Shown piece by piece: positions 9,930 to 17,998 of a stretch of 64,000 bases of DNA. Position 1 is the stretch's first letter; every line of letters begins with the position of its first letter. Under the pieces are notes generated by a model. That model was given only the letters and a program-made list of their open reading frames with translations, was not told the DNA's origin and made no database searches. The DNA is from Lachnospiraceae bacterium (GTDB taxonomy: Bacteria; Bacillota_A; Clostridia; Lachnospirales; Lachnospiraceae). The stretch is taken from contig JAETQR010000004.1 in assembly GCA_021770615.1 (NCBI GenBank), positions 62,001-126,000 on the forward strand, given 5' to 3'. A program made the position numbers and the translations under genes.

Positions 9930-11123
9930 ATGATAAATATAAAAGAAAAAGCACAGCAATGGCTGGCATCAAAAAGATATAACTGGAAAAACTATGATAT
10001 TTTGCTTATACTGGTTGTACTGGTACTTTCCCTTATAAGCTCATACATGCTGTCGATTCTTGGGGTTGGTTCGTTTAAACGTCAGTTTATCGCTGTCGTT
10101 GCGGGCTTGTTTATTGTTTTCATTTTTTCGCTTATTGATTATCATACGATATGTACGTATGTTCCGATTTTATATGTGATAGCGACCGTGCTCGTGGCCT
10201 GTACCAGATTTTCTCCTCTTGGCTCAAAAGGAGTGACAGATTCTTACCGCTGGCTTGATTTCAAGGTTCTTATGTTCCAGCCATCGGAGGTTTGTAAGAT
10301 CGTTGTTATCCTGACACTGGCTACGTTTCTAATGCGTCGCAGGGATCGGCTGCAGAGCTTTAAGACATTTTTTCTCGCCTGTCTGCTCGCGGTTGTTCCT
10401 ACTATGTTTATATTGGTGCAGTCCGATCTGTCTTCCAGTGTGGTGATTATGGTAGTGCTTGTGATCATGCTGATCTCTTCCGGAATGGGGCGGAAGATTT
10501 TTGGACCGGTGGTGGCTGTTTTAGTGCCGGTTTCGGCATTTTTGATCTGGTACATCCAGCAGCCGTTCCAGATCCTTCTCAAGGACTATCAGCTGGAACG
10601 TATTACCGGATTTCTGAATCCGGAATCGGAGGCACTCGGGGTCATGTACCAGCAGAATAATTCAGTGCTGTCGATCGCCTCCGGAAAACTATATGGGAAA
10701 AGGCTTTTAGAAGGGGCATCGGAGAGTCGGAATTATAACTCTGTCGATGTCACGGAAAGTGATTTCATCTGGACGCCGATCAGTGAGGAATTTGGGTTTA
10801 TTGGATGTATGGTCATACTGGCACTGCTTTCTGTGATCATCATCAAATGTTTTATCGCAGCAAAGCGGGCAAAGGACTATATGGGGATGATGATTGCGAT
10901 CGGAATCGGTTCTATGTTTTGTTTTCAGATATTTTTTAATATTGGTGTAGCTACTTCTATTCTGCCAAACACAGGACTGCCGCTGCCGTTTTTGAGCAAT
11001 GGGCTTTCGTCCCTTGTGAGTAATATGATGGCGGTTGGGATCCTGATCAACATTGGTATACAACCCAATCGTGGAAGTAATGGGAGTTTTGCAGACAGCC
11101 TTAGTTTGAATGACCGATATTAA
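9930..11123 (+). CDS. rodA: SEDS-family peptidoglycan polymerase RodA
   Basis: Glycosyltransferase of the SEDS family that polymerises lipid II with PBP2. A 397-residue polytopic protein with about ten membrane segments and the family motifs SYRWLDFKVLMFQPSEVCK, VQSDLSSSVVI and NTGLPLPFLSNGLSSL. The position after minE in an mre/min operon argues for RodA over FtsW. Spacing from minE is 22 nt. Confidence 0.92.
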   Translation: MINIKEKAQQWLASKRYNWKNYDILLILVVLVLSLISSYMLSILGVGSFKRQFIAVVAGLFIVFIFSLIDYHTICTYVPILYVIATVLVACTRFSPLGSKGVTDSYRWLDFKVLMFQPSEVCKIVVILTLATFLMRRRDRLQSFKTFFLACLLAVVPTMFILVQSDLSSSVVIMVVLVIMLISSGMGRKIFGPVVAVLVPVSAFLIWYIQQPFQILLKDYQLERITGFLNPESEALGVMYQQNNSVLSIASGKLYGKRLLEGASESRNYNSVDVTESDFIWTPISEEFGFIGCMVILALLSVIIIKCFIAAKRAKDYMGMMIAIGIGSMFCFQIFFNIGVATSILPNTGLPLPFLSNGLSSLVSNMMAVGILINIGIQPNRGSNGSFADSLSLNDRY

Positions 11124-11166
11124 ACGTATATTTTATGCGTTGCATACTTTGAGGAGGTTTTTGTCT

Positions 11167-11565
11167 ATGAATATTGGGTTAATTGCGCATGATTCCAAGA
11201 AAATACTCATGCAGAACTTCTGCATTGCGTATCGCGGGATATTGAGCAAGCATGTGATTTACGCTACCGCTACGACCGGGCGGCTTGTGGAAGAGGTTAC
11301 GAATCTGAATATCCACAAATATCTTGCCGGTCATCTTGGCGGGGAAAAACAACTTGGGGCACAAATTGAAAGTAACGATATCGATCTGGTGATATTTTTA
11401 AGAGATCCACTGACGCCGAAATTGCATGAACCGGAAGTGACGACACTTTTTCAGCTCTGTGACGTTCATAATATTCCACTGGCTACAAATGTAGCTACAG
11501 CAGAGCTGCTTGTAAAAGCACTGGAGAGAGGAGACTTGGACTGGCGCGAACTGGTCAGGCCCTGA
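11167..11565 (+). CDS. mgsA: methylglyoxal synthase-like protein with two Asp-to-Glu active-site changes
   Basis: Methylglyoxal synthase converts dihydroxyacetone phosphate to methylglyoxal and phosphate. The 132-residue product aligns from IGLIAHDSKK to NVATAELL. By hand alignment to the E. coli enzyme, H8, D80 and H87 match H19, D91 and H98, but E60 replaces catalytic D71 (LGGEKQ) and E90 replaces D101 (HEPEV). The C-terminus is also about 20 residues shorter. The ATG has GAGGAGG at 9-10 nt; longer in-frame starts overlap rodA. It may still be active, or may have shifted function. Confidence 0.85.
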   Translation: MNIGLIAHDSKKILMQNFCIAYRGILSKHVIYATATTGRLVEEVTNLNIHKYLAGHLGGEKQLGAQIESNDIDLVIFLRDPLTPKLHEPEVTTLFQLCDVHNIPLATNVATAELLVKALERGDLDWRELVRP

Positions 11566-11584
11566 TATTTTAGATTTTTTATGT

Positions 11585-11614
11585 AATGTCACCATTTCCT
11601 GTGCTGGTGACATT
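11585..11614. terminator. hairpin between convergent mgsA and DUF378 genes
   Basis: A perfect 9-bp inverted repeat (AATGTCACC / GGTGACATT, loop 12 nt) lies 20 nt past the mgsA stop and just before the convergent DUF378 stop. There is no T-run on either side, so it may block transcription from both sides weakly or protect 3' ends rather than act as a classic terminator. Confidence 0.45.
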
Positions 11615-11622
11615 GGGACTTA

Positions 11623-11817
11623 TCAATTACGGATCCGGCCGCAGTAACTGATCGCATACAGACCACAGATACCGACAATGCCATAGATGATCCGTGAAAA
11701 AAGTGACATGGAGCCAAAGCAAAAAGCTACCAGGTCAAATCCAAGAAAACCGATCAGGCCCCAGTTTACCGCTCCGATTATAACGAGAATAAGTGCAATA
11801 TAATCAATTGTTTTCAT
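11623..11817 (-). CDS. DUF378 family small membrane protein
   Basis: A 64-residue protein with two hydrophobic segments, starting MKTIDYIALILVIIGAVNWG and containing GFLGFDLVAFCFG, the DUF378 hallmarks. Function unknown. I start at this ATG because AAGGAGG sits 7-8 nt upstream; an in-frame ATG 36 nt further up has no such site. It is a single gene divergent from the HlyD-like gene and convergent with mgsA. Confidence 0.85.
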   Translation of the reverse strand: MKTIDYIALILVIIGAVNWGLIGFLGFDLVAFCFGSMSLFSRIIYGIVGICGLYAISYCGRIRN

Positions 11818-11918
11818 AACCGTTTCCTCCTTATTTTTTGGATTGTAATACAATTATTTACGGATTTTCCGGCGATTATTCATTAGGAAGCGATTTCTTT
11901 ATTTGTGGGAGTTTTAAT

Positions 11919-13325
11919 ATGCGAAAGGAAGAACCTGTTTTGAGTGATAATAAAATCGTTCCGTATAAAAAACCATTTCGACCAAGAGTGGGTACGATGA
12001 TCCTGTTTGTTATACTGATCTACACAGCTGCTGTAGCATGGAATTATTTAAAAAAAGAGCATGTCAGCATTTATGAGGTCAATGAGACAAGCATCGCTGA
12101 TGACAGTACGATCACCGGTTTTATCATCCGCAATGAAGAGGTGATTCGTTCCGAAGAGAGTGGATATGTAAATTTTTATCATGCGGATCAGAGCAAGGTC
12201 GGAAAAAATGAAGTGGTTTATACAATCGACAGCAATGGTTCCCTGGGAGATCTTCTCGATCAGGTCGGGGCAGATTCTAAGGCAACAGCCGCCGATATTG
12301 CAAATATGAGAGAGGTGATCAGTGATTTTTATATGAATTTCACACCCTCTTCTTATTATAATGTAAAAGATTTTCACTACAATGTGGAAAATACGATTTT
12401 TGAACAGAGCAGGGACAATTTATACAGCGATCTGAAAAAACAGCTTTCCGAGAATGAGTTTACCGGGGAATTTACCAGATGCCGTTCCAAATCCTCAGGT
12501 ATCCTTTCTTATTCGATCGATGGATATGAGGAGATGACACAGGAAAGCGTTACGGCGGAGCTTTTTCAGAAAGTGGCGTCCGTCGAGAGGAAACAGCTCA
12601 GTTCCTCTGAAAAGATTGAAAAAGATACCCCGGTATATAAATTGGTATCTAACGAGGACTGGAAGATTATCCTTTTGCTGACCGAAGAGTTAGAGATCAA
12701 ATTAAGGGATATGAGTACAGTCCGGGTGACGGTAAAGAAAGATAATGTTTCTTTTAACGCAGATCTTACGATCCAGAATAACGGAGGTACAAATTTTGCT
12801 GTTTTGTCTACAAGCCGGTTTATGGGAAGATACCTGAATGACCGTTTTCTCGATGTTGAGTTAAATCTGAATTCAGCAGAGGGATTTAAAATCCCGAATT
12901 CATCGATCCTCACAAAAGAGATGACGATGATCCCTGAGAATCTTGCGACTTCTGGAGGTAATGACACGGAGAAAGGCGTCATCCGGGTTCTTTATGAAGA
13001 AGATGGTTCTTCCAGGAAAGAATTCACCTCTCTTGCAGACTGTCCTGTCTCAGACGGTTATTACTATGTCAGCGAATCTGTACTAAAACCCGGGGATACG
13101 ATCATCGATCCATCCAATAATGAACCATATACGGTGCAAAAAGTGGCAGAAGAGGAAGGTGTTTACTGTGTCAATATGGGATACTGCCAGTTTAAAAAAA
13201 TTGAGAAAATTTATGAAAATAACGAATATACGATCATTTCTTCTGATACAGCGGGAGGAATATCCAATTTTGATCATATTGTCGTGAACCCTGACCGGAT
13301 CAATGAGGATGACTTCGTACAATAA
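11919..13325 (+). CDS. HlyD-like membrane-anchored adaptor protein
   Basis: A 468-residue protein with a short cytoplasmic N-terminus (NKIVPYKKPFRPRVG), one membrane segment (about residues 25-45) and an extracytoplasmic part with barrel-sandwich-type strands (SIADDSTITGFIIRNEEVI). It resembles the HlyD/RND-adaptor family that sits just ahead of yggS-sepF in many Clostridia. No transporter gene is beside it, so an export role is not shown; a cell-envelope or division role is possible from context only. The ATG was chosen for the GTGGGAG site; an upstream in-frame ATG falls in the divergent promoter region. Confidence 0.75.
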   Translation: MRKEEPVLSDNKIVPYKKPFRPRVGTMILFVILIYTAAVAWNYLKKEHVSIYEVNETSIADDSTITGFIIRNEEVIRSEESGYVNFYHADQSKVGKNEVVYTIDSNGSLGDLLDQVGADSKATAADIANMREVISDFYMNFTPSSYYNVKDFHYNVENTIFEQSRDNLYSDLKKQLSENEFTGEFTRCRSKSSGILSYSIDGYEEMTQESVTAELFQKVASVERKQLSSSEKIEKDTPVYKLVSNEDWKIILLLTEELEIKLRDMSTVRVTVKKDNVSFNADLTIQNNGGTNFAVLSTSRFMGRYLNDRFLDVELNLNSAEGFKIPNSSILTKEMTMIPENLATSGGNDTEKGVIRVLYEEDGSSRKEFTSLADCPVSDGYYYVSESVLKPGDTIIDPSNNEPYTVQKVAEEEGVYCVNMGYCQFKKIEKIYENNEYTIISSDTAGGISNFDHIVVNPDRINEDDFVQ

Positions 13326-13341
13326 AAAGGGGGAACTAAAA

Positions 13342-14040
13342 GTGGTAACTGAAAATCTGAAACAGGTAGAAGAGAAGATTGTCAAAGCATGTGAACGAAG
13401 CGGCAGACCGAGAGAAGAAGTAACTCTGATCGCTGTCAGTAAGACAAAACCGGTTGAGATGATCGAAGAGGCGATGAAGTCCGGGATACGGATCTTTGGT
13501 GAAAATAAAGTCCAGGAGATCATAAAAAAAGAGGCGGTGCTTCCGAATGATATTGACTGGCATCTGATCGGGCATCTGCAGCGCAATAAGGTAAGACAGA
13601 TTGCAGGAAAGGTAGCGATGATCCATTCGGTGGACTCCCTGAGGCTTGCGGAGCAGATTCAGAAAGAATATAAAAAAATAAATGAAACTGCTAAAATACT
13701 GGTTGAGGTAAATGTTGCCAGGGAAGAATCAAAATTTGGGCTTATGCCGGAAGAGACAGAAAAAGTCGTGCGTGAGATTGCCAAAATGTCTAATATAACA
13801 GTGTGTGGTTTGATGACGATCGCACCCTATGTAGAAAATCCCGAAGATAACCGGGTTCATTTTCAGAATTTACGAAAATTACTAGTTGACATAAATGCAA
13901 AAAACATTGATAATATTAGTATGAGGGAGCTTTCTATGGGGATGACTGGAGATTATGAAATTGCGATCGAAGAGGGGGCTACCTTTGTCAGAGTTGGAAC
14001 CGGTATATTCGGAGAACGACAGTACAGTAAGCAAAATTGA
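13342..14040 (+). CDS. PLP homeostasis protein YggS/YlmE
   Basis: PLP-binding TIM-barrel protein of the alanine-racemase fold, involved in vitamin B6 balance. 232 residues. Motifs: LIAVSKTKPVEMIEEA (PLP lysine in SKTKP), FGENKVQEI, WHLIGHLQRNKVR, ELSMGMTGDYEIAIEEGATFVRVGT. The GTG start has AAGGGGG 8 nt upstream; the longer in-frame ATG would overlap the previous gene. It precedes sepF, the conserved dcw-flank arrangement. Confidence 0.94.
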   Translation: MVTENLKQVEEKIVKACERSGRPREEVTLIAVSKTKPVEMIEEAMKSGIRIFGENKVQEIIKKEAVLPNDIDWHLIGHLQRNKVRQIAGKVAMIHSVDSLRLAEQIQKEYKKINETAKILVEVNVAREESKFGLMPEETEKVVREIAKMSNITVCGLMTIAPYVENPEDNRVHFQNLRKLLVDINAKNIDNISMRELSMGMTGDYEIAIEEGATFVRVGTGIFGERQYSKQN

Positions 14041-14064
14041 TACAATTAGGAAAGGGTTATGATA

Positions 14065-14577
14065 ATGGGCTTAAATTCACTTTTAAATTTTTTTAAACTG
14101 GATGGCATTGATGATGAATATGATGACTATGAATATGATGATCTAGAGGAAGAGAGTACTCCTCAGGTAAAGGCTTCGAATTCGCGCAAAGCTGCCTCCG
14201 CAAGAGAGACATATGAGGATACGGCCAAAACCGGCAGAAGTAGTTTCCTGAATTCAAAACCGAAAGTTGTCTCATTGAACCGTTCTATGATGGAAGTCAA
14301 GATCGTACAGCCAACCTCGTTTGAAGATTCCCAGGAAATTTGTAACACACTGTTAGAATCCAAACCTGTTGTTGTCAATCTTGAGGGATTTGATCCGGAC
14401 GATGCACAGCGTATCATGGATTTTATTTCCGGTTGTATTTATGCGATCAACGGGAAATATCATCAGATATCTAAATACATTTTTATCTTTACGCCTGAGA
14501 ATGTAGATATCAGCGGGGATTCGCTGTCTCTTGGTGATGGAACGGCCACGATGCCTACGATCAGCAGAGAATTTTAA
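14065..14577 (+). CDS. sepF: cell division protein SepF
   Basis: FtsZ-bundling, membrane-associated division protein. The 170-residue product has an N-terminal amphipathic helix (MGLNSLLNFFKLDG), an acidic linker rich in Tyr, Asp and Glu (EYDDYEYDDLEEE), and the SepF core with KVVSLNRSMMEVKIVQPTSF and VVVNLEGFDPDDAQRIMDFISG. The second of two close ATGs is taken because AAAGGG is then 8 nt away rather than 2. It lies between yggS and divIVA. Confidence 0.94.
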   Translation: MGLNSLLNFFKLDGIDDEYDDYEYDDLEEESTPQVKASNSRKAASARETYEDTAKTGRSSFLNSKPKVVSLNRSMMEVKIVQPTSFEDSQEICNTLLESKPVVVNLEGFDPDDAQRIMDFISGCIYAINGKYHQISKYIFIFTPENVDISGDSLSLGDGTATMPTISREF

Positions 14578-14615
14578 AAAATACAGAAATGATAGATAAG
14601 GGAGGAACCTTTATT

Positions 14616-15821
14616 ATGTTATCACTGATTGAATTACAAAATAAAAAGGTAGAGGCAAAAAGAAAAAAATACGAAAAAGATGAGATGGATAGTTATCTGG
14701 AACTTGTTTTTGATAATTATAAGAATCTTTTAGAGGAGAATAAAAAGTTAGAAGCAGAAAAAGCTGAGCTGAACAAAAGGATGGAATCAGAAAAAGCTGA
14801 GTTAAATAAAAAGATCAAGACACTCAGCGACGGAGTTCAGTATTACCGCTCAATCGAGACGACACTTCAGAAGGCGTTGATCCTTGCTGAAAAGACATCC
14901 AAGGAGACGAAGGATGCTGCGATCCTTAAAGCAGAAACGATAGAAAAAGAGGCGCATAAGCGGGCCGATGATATCGTTCAGACAGCAGAGGAGAAATATG
15001 ATAAGATAAAAAATAAATGTGTACGTCTCGTTCAGCAGTTTAACCAGTACAAACTGGAGTTAAAAGAGGCAGCAAGCGCCCAGCTGCAGTTAGTAGACGG
15101 GGAGCAGTTTGATATTTCCAAACCGGATGAACTCGATAAACCGCTTGATACGGTTATAAAAGAGGAAGTTTCCAAAGCAAAGCCGGTGTCAAAACCAAAA
15201 CCACCAAAACCAGCTCCTGTTCCACCAAAAACGAAGCCCTCAGAGTTTGACACTTCCAGAGAAGAACTTCTTAATGCAGACACGATTGATCTGAGAACGA
15301 CTCTTGATACGGTAAAGACAGAAGCGGAACCGGAGATTTCCGTGACGCCGGAGATTAAACCAGAACCGGCTGCTCCTGTTAAAAATACGGTGGATCCGAT
15401 TCCCGTGGAGAAGCCATCTGCTCAGGCTCAGCCAGTCGTATCGGATAAGATTGAGAATCCGGATCCGTTAGTTACTGCTGCGAGGGAAGAACCTGTTTTG
15501 GATAAGATCGGAGAGCCGGCAGTTATGGATAAAGTGGGAGAACCAATAGCTTTAGATAAGATTGAGGCTCCGAAACCGGCAAAAAATGCGACTGTTTTAG
15601 AACCGGTGCAGGCGAAGGTCGTAGAACCGATGGACATCATTTTTGAGGATGAGATTGCTGCCAATGAAGAAATGCAGAATGAGAAGATCGAACCGGCGCC
15701 AAAGAGTGCGGAAAGTGTTCCGACCCTTGATTCCCTGCTACAGGATTTAAATATCAATAACAAGAATAATAAGAAGTCCGACGATCCGTTTGAATTTTTA
15801 GGATCTGTAGATGATTTCTAA
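14616..15821 (+). CDS. divIVA: DivIVA domain protein with long Pro/Glu-rich tail
   Basis: DivIVA-like coiled-coil protein placed after sepF, as in most Firmicutes, so probably a polar or septal scaffold. The N-terminal part (MLSLIELQNKKVEAKRKKYE, MDSYLELVFDNY) is only moderately like classic DivIVA. A coiled coil runs to about residue 160. A low-complexity region of about 200 residues follows, with PKPPKPAPVPPKT and near-repeats of DKIGEP/DKVGEP. Total 401 residues, long for the family; the extra length is the linker. A GGGAGGA site fixes the start. Confidence 0.82.
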   Translation: MLSLIELQNKKVEAKRKKYEKDEMDSYLELVFDNYKNLLEENKKLEAEKAELNKRMESEKAELNKKIKTLSDGVQYYRSIETTLQKALILAEKTSKETKDAAILKAETIEKEAHKRADDIVQTAEEKYDKIKNKCVRLVQQFNQYKLELKEAASAQLQLVDGEQFDISKPDELDKPLDTVIKEEVSKAKPVSKPKPPKPAPVPPKTKPSEFDTSREELLNADTIDLRTTLDTVKTEAEPEISVTPEIKPEPAAPVKNTVDPIPVEKPSAQAQPVVSDKIENPDPLVTAAREEPVLDKIGEPAVMDKVGEPIALDKIEAPKPAKNATVLEPVQAKVVEPMDIIFEDEIAANEEMQNEKIEPAPKSAESVPTLDSLLQDLNINNKNNKKSDDPFEFLGSVDDF

Positions 15822-15845
15822 ATAAATAACAGGTTTTTTAAGAAT

Positions 15846-16370
15846 ATGAAATTGAAATTGATTTTTAACAAAAAGAATCTTATGCGTAAAACAAACATTA
15901 TATTTTTTATAATGTTTGTTTTACTTACGTTTGTCGATCAAATCAGCAAATATGTGGCAGTTCACTTTCTGAAAGGTGAGGATATTGTTCTGATTCCGGA
16001 TGTACTTGAATTGCATTATCTGGAGAATAAAGGGGCTGCATGGGGAATCCTGCAGGGACAGATGTGGATCCTTGTTCCGATTACGGTTTTGGTTCTGGCA
16101 GTGATCTTTATTGCTTTTCTAAGACTGCCTCACGCCAGCAGATTTACTCTTTTACGTTTTTGTCTGACACTTTTAGCTGCAGGAGCACTTGGGAACTTTA
16201 TCGACCGGATCATGAACCAGTATGTTGTAGATTTTATTTATTTTTCCCTCATTGATTTTCCCGTCTTTAATCTGGCAGATTGTTTTGTGTGTATTTCGGC
16301 GGTATTGATCTTATATTGTCTCTTAATTAAATATAAGGATGAAGACTTTAGCCTGACGGCGCCAAATTGA
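15846..16370 (+). CDS. lspA: lipoprotein signal peptidase (signal peptidase II)
   Basis: Aspartic membrane protease that cleaves prolipoproteins after lipidation. Four membrane segments and the catalytic motifs GALGNFIDRI and FPVFNLADCFVC are present, plus VDQISKYVAV near the N-terminus. 174 residues. The start is uncertain: neither this ATG nor the in-frame ATG 36 nt later (MRKTN) has a clear Shine-Dalgarno. A perfect 17-bp inverted repeat lies in codons 14-27. It precedes the RluD-type gene, a common pairing. Confidence 0.93.
   Translation: MKLKLIFNKKNLMRKTNIIFFIMFVLLTFVDQISKYVAVHFLKGEDIVLIPDVLELHYLENKGAAWGILQGQMWILVPITVLVLAVIFIAFLRLPHASRFTLLRFCLTLLAAGALGNFIDRIMNQYVVDFIYFSLIDFPVFNLADCFVCISAVLILYCLLIKYKDEDFSLTAPN
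15886..15924 (+). repeat. perfect 17-bp inverted repeat inside the start of lspA
   Basis: GTAAAACAAACATTATA is followed by a five-T loop and its exact reverse complement. It encodes ordinary residues (RKTNIIFFIMFVLL), yet pairing is perfect over 17 bp, which is unusual inside a coding region. It lies just after the two possible start codons and could form an mRNA hairpin that limits initiation or slows ribosomes. AT-rich bias makes chance pairing somewhat easier. Confidence 0.7.
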
Positions 16371-16417
16371 AACTGCCTTTGCTTTTTTGCTAAGCAGACA
16401 ACAAAAGGAATACAAGT

Positions 16418-17341
16418 ATGGAACGAAAAATAGAACTAATAGTAAATGAAGATGACGAAGGACTCAGGATCGATCAGTTTGTAGCGGCTAAATGTATGGA
16501 ATTGTCACGCTCTTACATTCAGAAACTGGTAAAAGAAAACCGCGTAAGTATAAATGGGAATTTTGACCCAAAAGCAAAGACTCCTGTTTCTATTGGTGAT
16601 GAAGTCTGTATCTGTCTCCCTGAGCCGGAGAATCTAAATATAGAGCCACAGAATATCCCACTTGATATTTTATATGAAGACGATGATATTCTCATCGTAA
16701 ATAAGCCAAAGGGCATGGTTGTTCATCCTGCTCCCGGACATTATACCGATACCCTTGTAAATGCGGTCATGTTTCATTGCGGAGACAAACTCTCCGGAAT
16801 CAATGGAGTACTGCGTCCGGGAATTGTACACCGGATCGATAAAGATACGACAGGAGCGATTGTTGTATGTAAAAATGATCATGCGCACCGGTGTATTTCC
16901 GATCAGCTCAGGGAACACAGCATTACAAGAACGTATCGTGCGATTGTCTGGCACAATTTTTCTGAGGAGAGTGGTACGATCGATCTGCCGATCGGACGGC
17001 ATCCGGTAGACAGGAAGAAAAGAACGGTAACTGAAAAAAACAGCAAGAGAGCCGTCACACATTATCGTGTCCTGGATCATTTGAATCATCAGTTTAATTA
17101 TATCGAATGTCATTTAGAGACCGGACGGACGCATCAGATACGGGTTCATATGTCCCATATCGGGCATCCATTGCTTGGCGATCTTGTCTATGGACCAGGG
17201 AATCATAAATTTAAAAATCTGCAGGGCCAGGTGTTGCATGCACAGACGATAGGTTTCATACATCCTACAGCTGACGAATACATGGAATTCGAGGCCCCTC
17301 TCCCGGAATATTTTGAAACTTTACTAAAAAATCTAAAATAA
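16418..17341 (+). CDS. RluA/RluD family 23S rRNA pseudouridine synthase
   Basis: Isomerises uridine to pseudouridine in large-subunit rRNA. An N-terminal S4 domain (LRIDQFVAAKCMELSRSYIQ) is followed by the synthase domain with the catalytic motif HRIDKDTTGAIVV and the C-terminal block ETGRTHQIRVHMSHIGHPLLGD. 307 residues, normal. AAAGGA sits 8 nt before the ATG. Exact target uridines cannot be told from sequence alone. Confidence 0.93.
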   Translation: MERKIELIVNEDDEGLRIDQFVAAKCMELSRSYIQKLVKENRVSINGNFDPKAKTPVSIGDEVCICLPEPENLNIEPQNIPLDILYEDDDILIVNKPKGMVVHPAPGHYTDTLVNAVMFHCGDKLSGINGVLRPGIVHRIDKDTTGAIVVCKNDHAHRCISDQLREHSITRTYRAIVWHNFSEESGTIDLPIGRHPVDRKKRTVTEKNSKRAVTHYRVLDHLNHQFNYIECHLETGRTHQIRVHMSHIGHPLLGDLVYGPGNHKFKNLQGQVLHAQTIGFIHPTADEYMEFEAPLPEYFETLLKNLK

Positions 17342-17358
17342 ATTGTGCAAAAATCCCC

Positions 17359-17387
17359 TTGACTTCGGAGTTCTATTGTAGTAGAAT
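17359..17387 (+). promoter_or_regulatory. promoter of the BlaI-like gene with operator-like motif
   Basis: TTGACT and TAGAAT hexamers are separated by 17 nt, a good housekeeping promoter, 175 nt ahead of the BlaI-like start. The -10 lies in a dyad (TTCTA...TAGAA). ATTCTAC occurs again at 17486-17492 and 17518-17524 in the leader, so three GTAGAAT/ATTCTAC motifs surround and follow this promoter. These could be operators for the regulator itself; that is inference. Confidence 0.65.
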
Positions 17388-17562
17388 ATAGATAATTCCC
17401 ACCGGCATGTTCTGTGGGAAAATGATGAAATTATAAAACATATATTTGTACTTTTATTTGAGAAAAAGATTGATTTGGGGAAGGAATTCTACAAGGGTAG
17501 TCGTTAGATGAAAGAGTATTCTACAACAGACGAAGACGGATATATGAGGAGGTTTAGACAAA

Positions 17563-17940
17563 ATGGGTCAGCAAAAATCAAAAGAAATTCGTTTGCACGA
17601 GGGCGAACTAAATGTTATGGAATTGCTTTGGAGCAATAAAGTGCTTGCCGCCAAAGATATTTCAAAGATTATTAAAGAATATATTGGTTGGGAGAAAAAT
17701 ACGACTTATACATATATTAAACGACTGATCGATAAGGGTGCGATCACGAGAGAAGATCCGGGGTTTTTATGTCGTGCTGCCATTTCCAAAAAGCAGGTAC
17801 AGGAGATTGAGACAGCAGTACTAATAAAAAATTTGTTCAATGGTTCTGTTGCAAATTTTATCCATGACTATTTTAATGGAAGAAAATTATCGTCAGATGA
17901 AATCCTGGAACTTCGGAAGGTGATTGATGCAAATAAATAG
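17563..17940 (+). CDS. BlaI/MecI/CopY family transcriptional regulator
   Basis: Winged-helix repressor of 125 residues. LHEGELNVMELLWSNKVLAA and WEKNTTYTYIKRLIDKGAI are the helix-turn-helix and wing; ISKKQVQEIE leads into the dimerisation helices. Members often pair with a BlaR1/MecR1 sensor protease; none lies nearby, so this is an orphan regulator here. The ATG has GAGGAGG upstream. A strong terminator follows, and directly behind it a group II intron has inserted, so any original downstream partner may have been separated. Confidence 0.88.
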   Translation: MGQQKSKEIRLHEGELNVMELLWSNKVLAAKDISKIIKEYIGWEKNTTYTYIKRLIDKGAITREDPGFLCRAAISKKQVQEIETAVLIKNLFNGSVANFIHDYFNGRKLSSDEILELRKVIDANK

Positions 17941-17969
17941 ATAACGGATCGAAACCGTACTGGAAAGAA

Positions 17970-17996
17970 AGAGGCAGAGGAATCTGCTTCTTTTTT
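17970..17996 (+). terminator. rho-independent terminator of the BlaI-like gene
   Basis: AGAGGCAGA pairs with TCTGCTTCT (9 bp, one G-T) across a GGAA loop, followed by a T-run. It ends 3 nt before the predicted 5' end of the intron; group IIC introns characteristically insert just after such hairpins. Confidence 0.9.
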
Positions 17997-17998
17997 GA

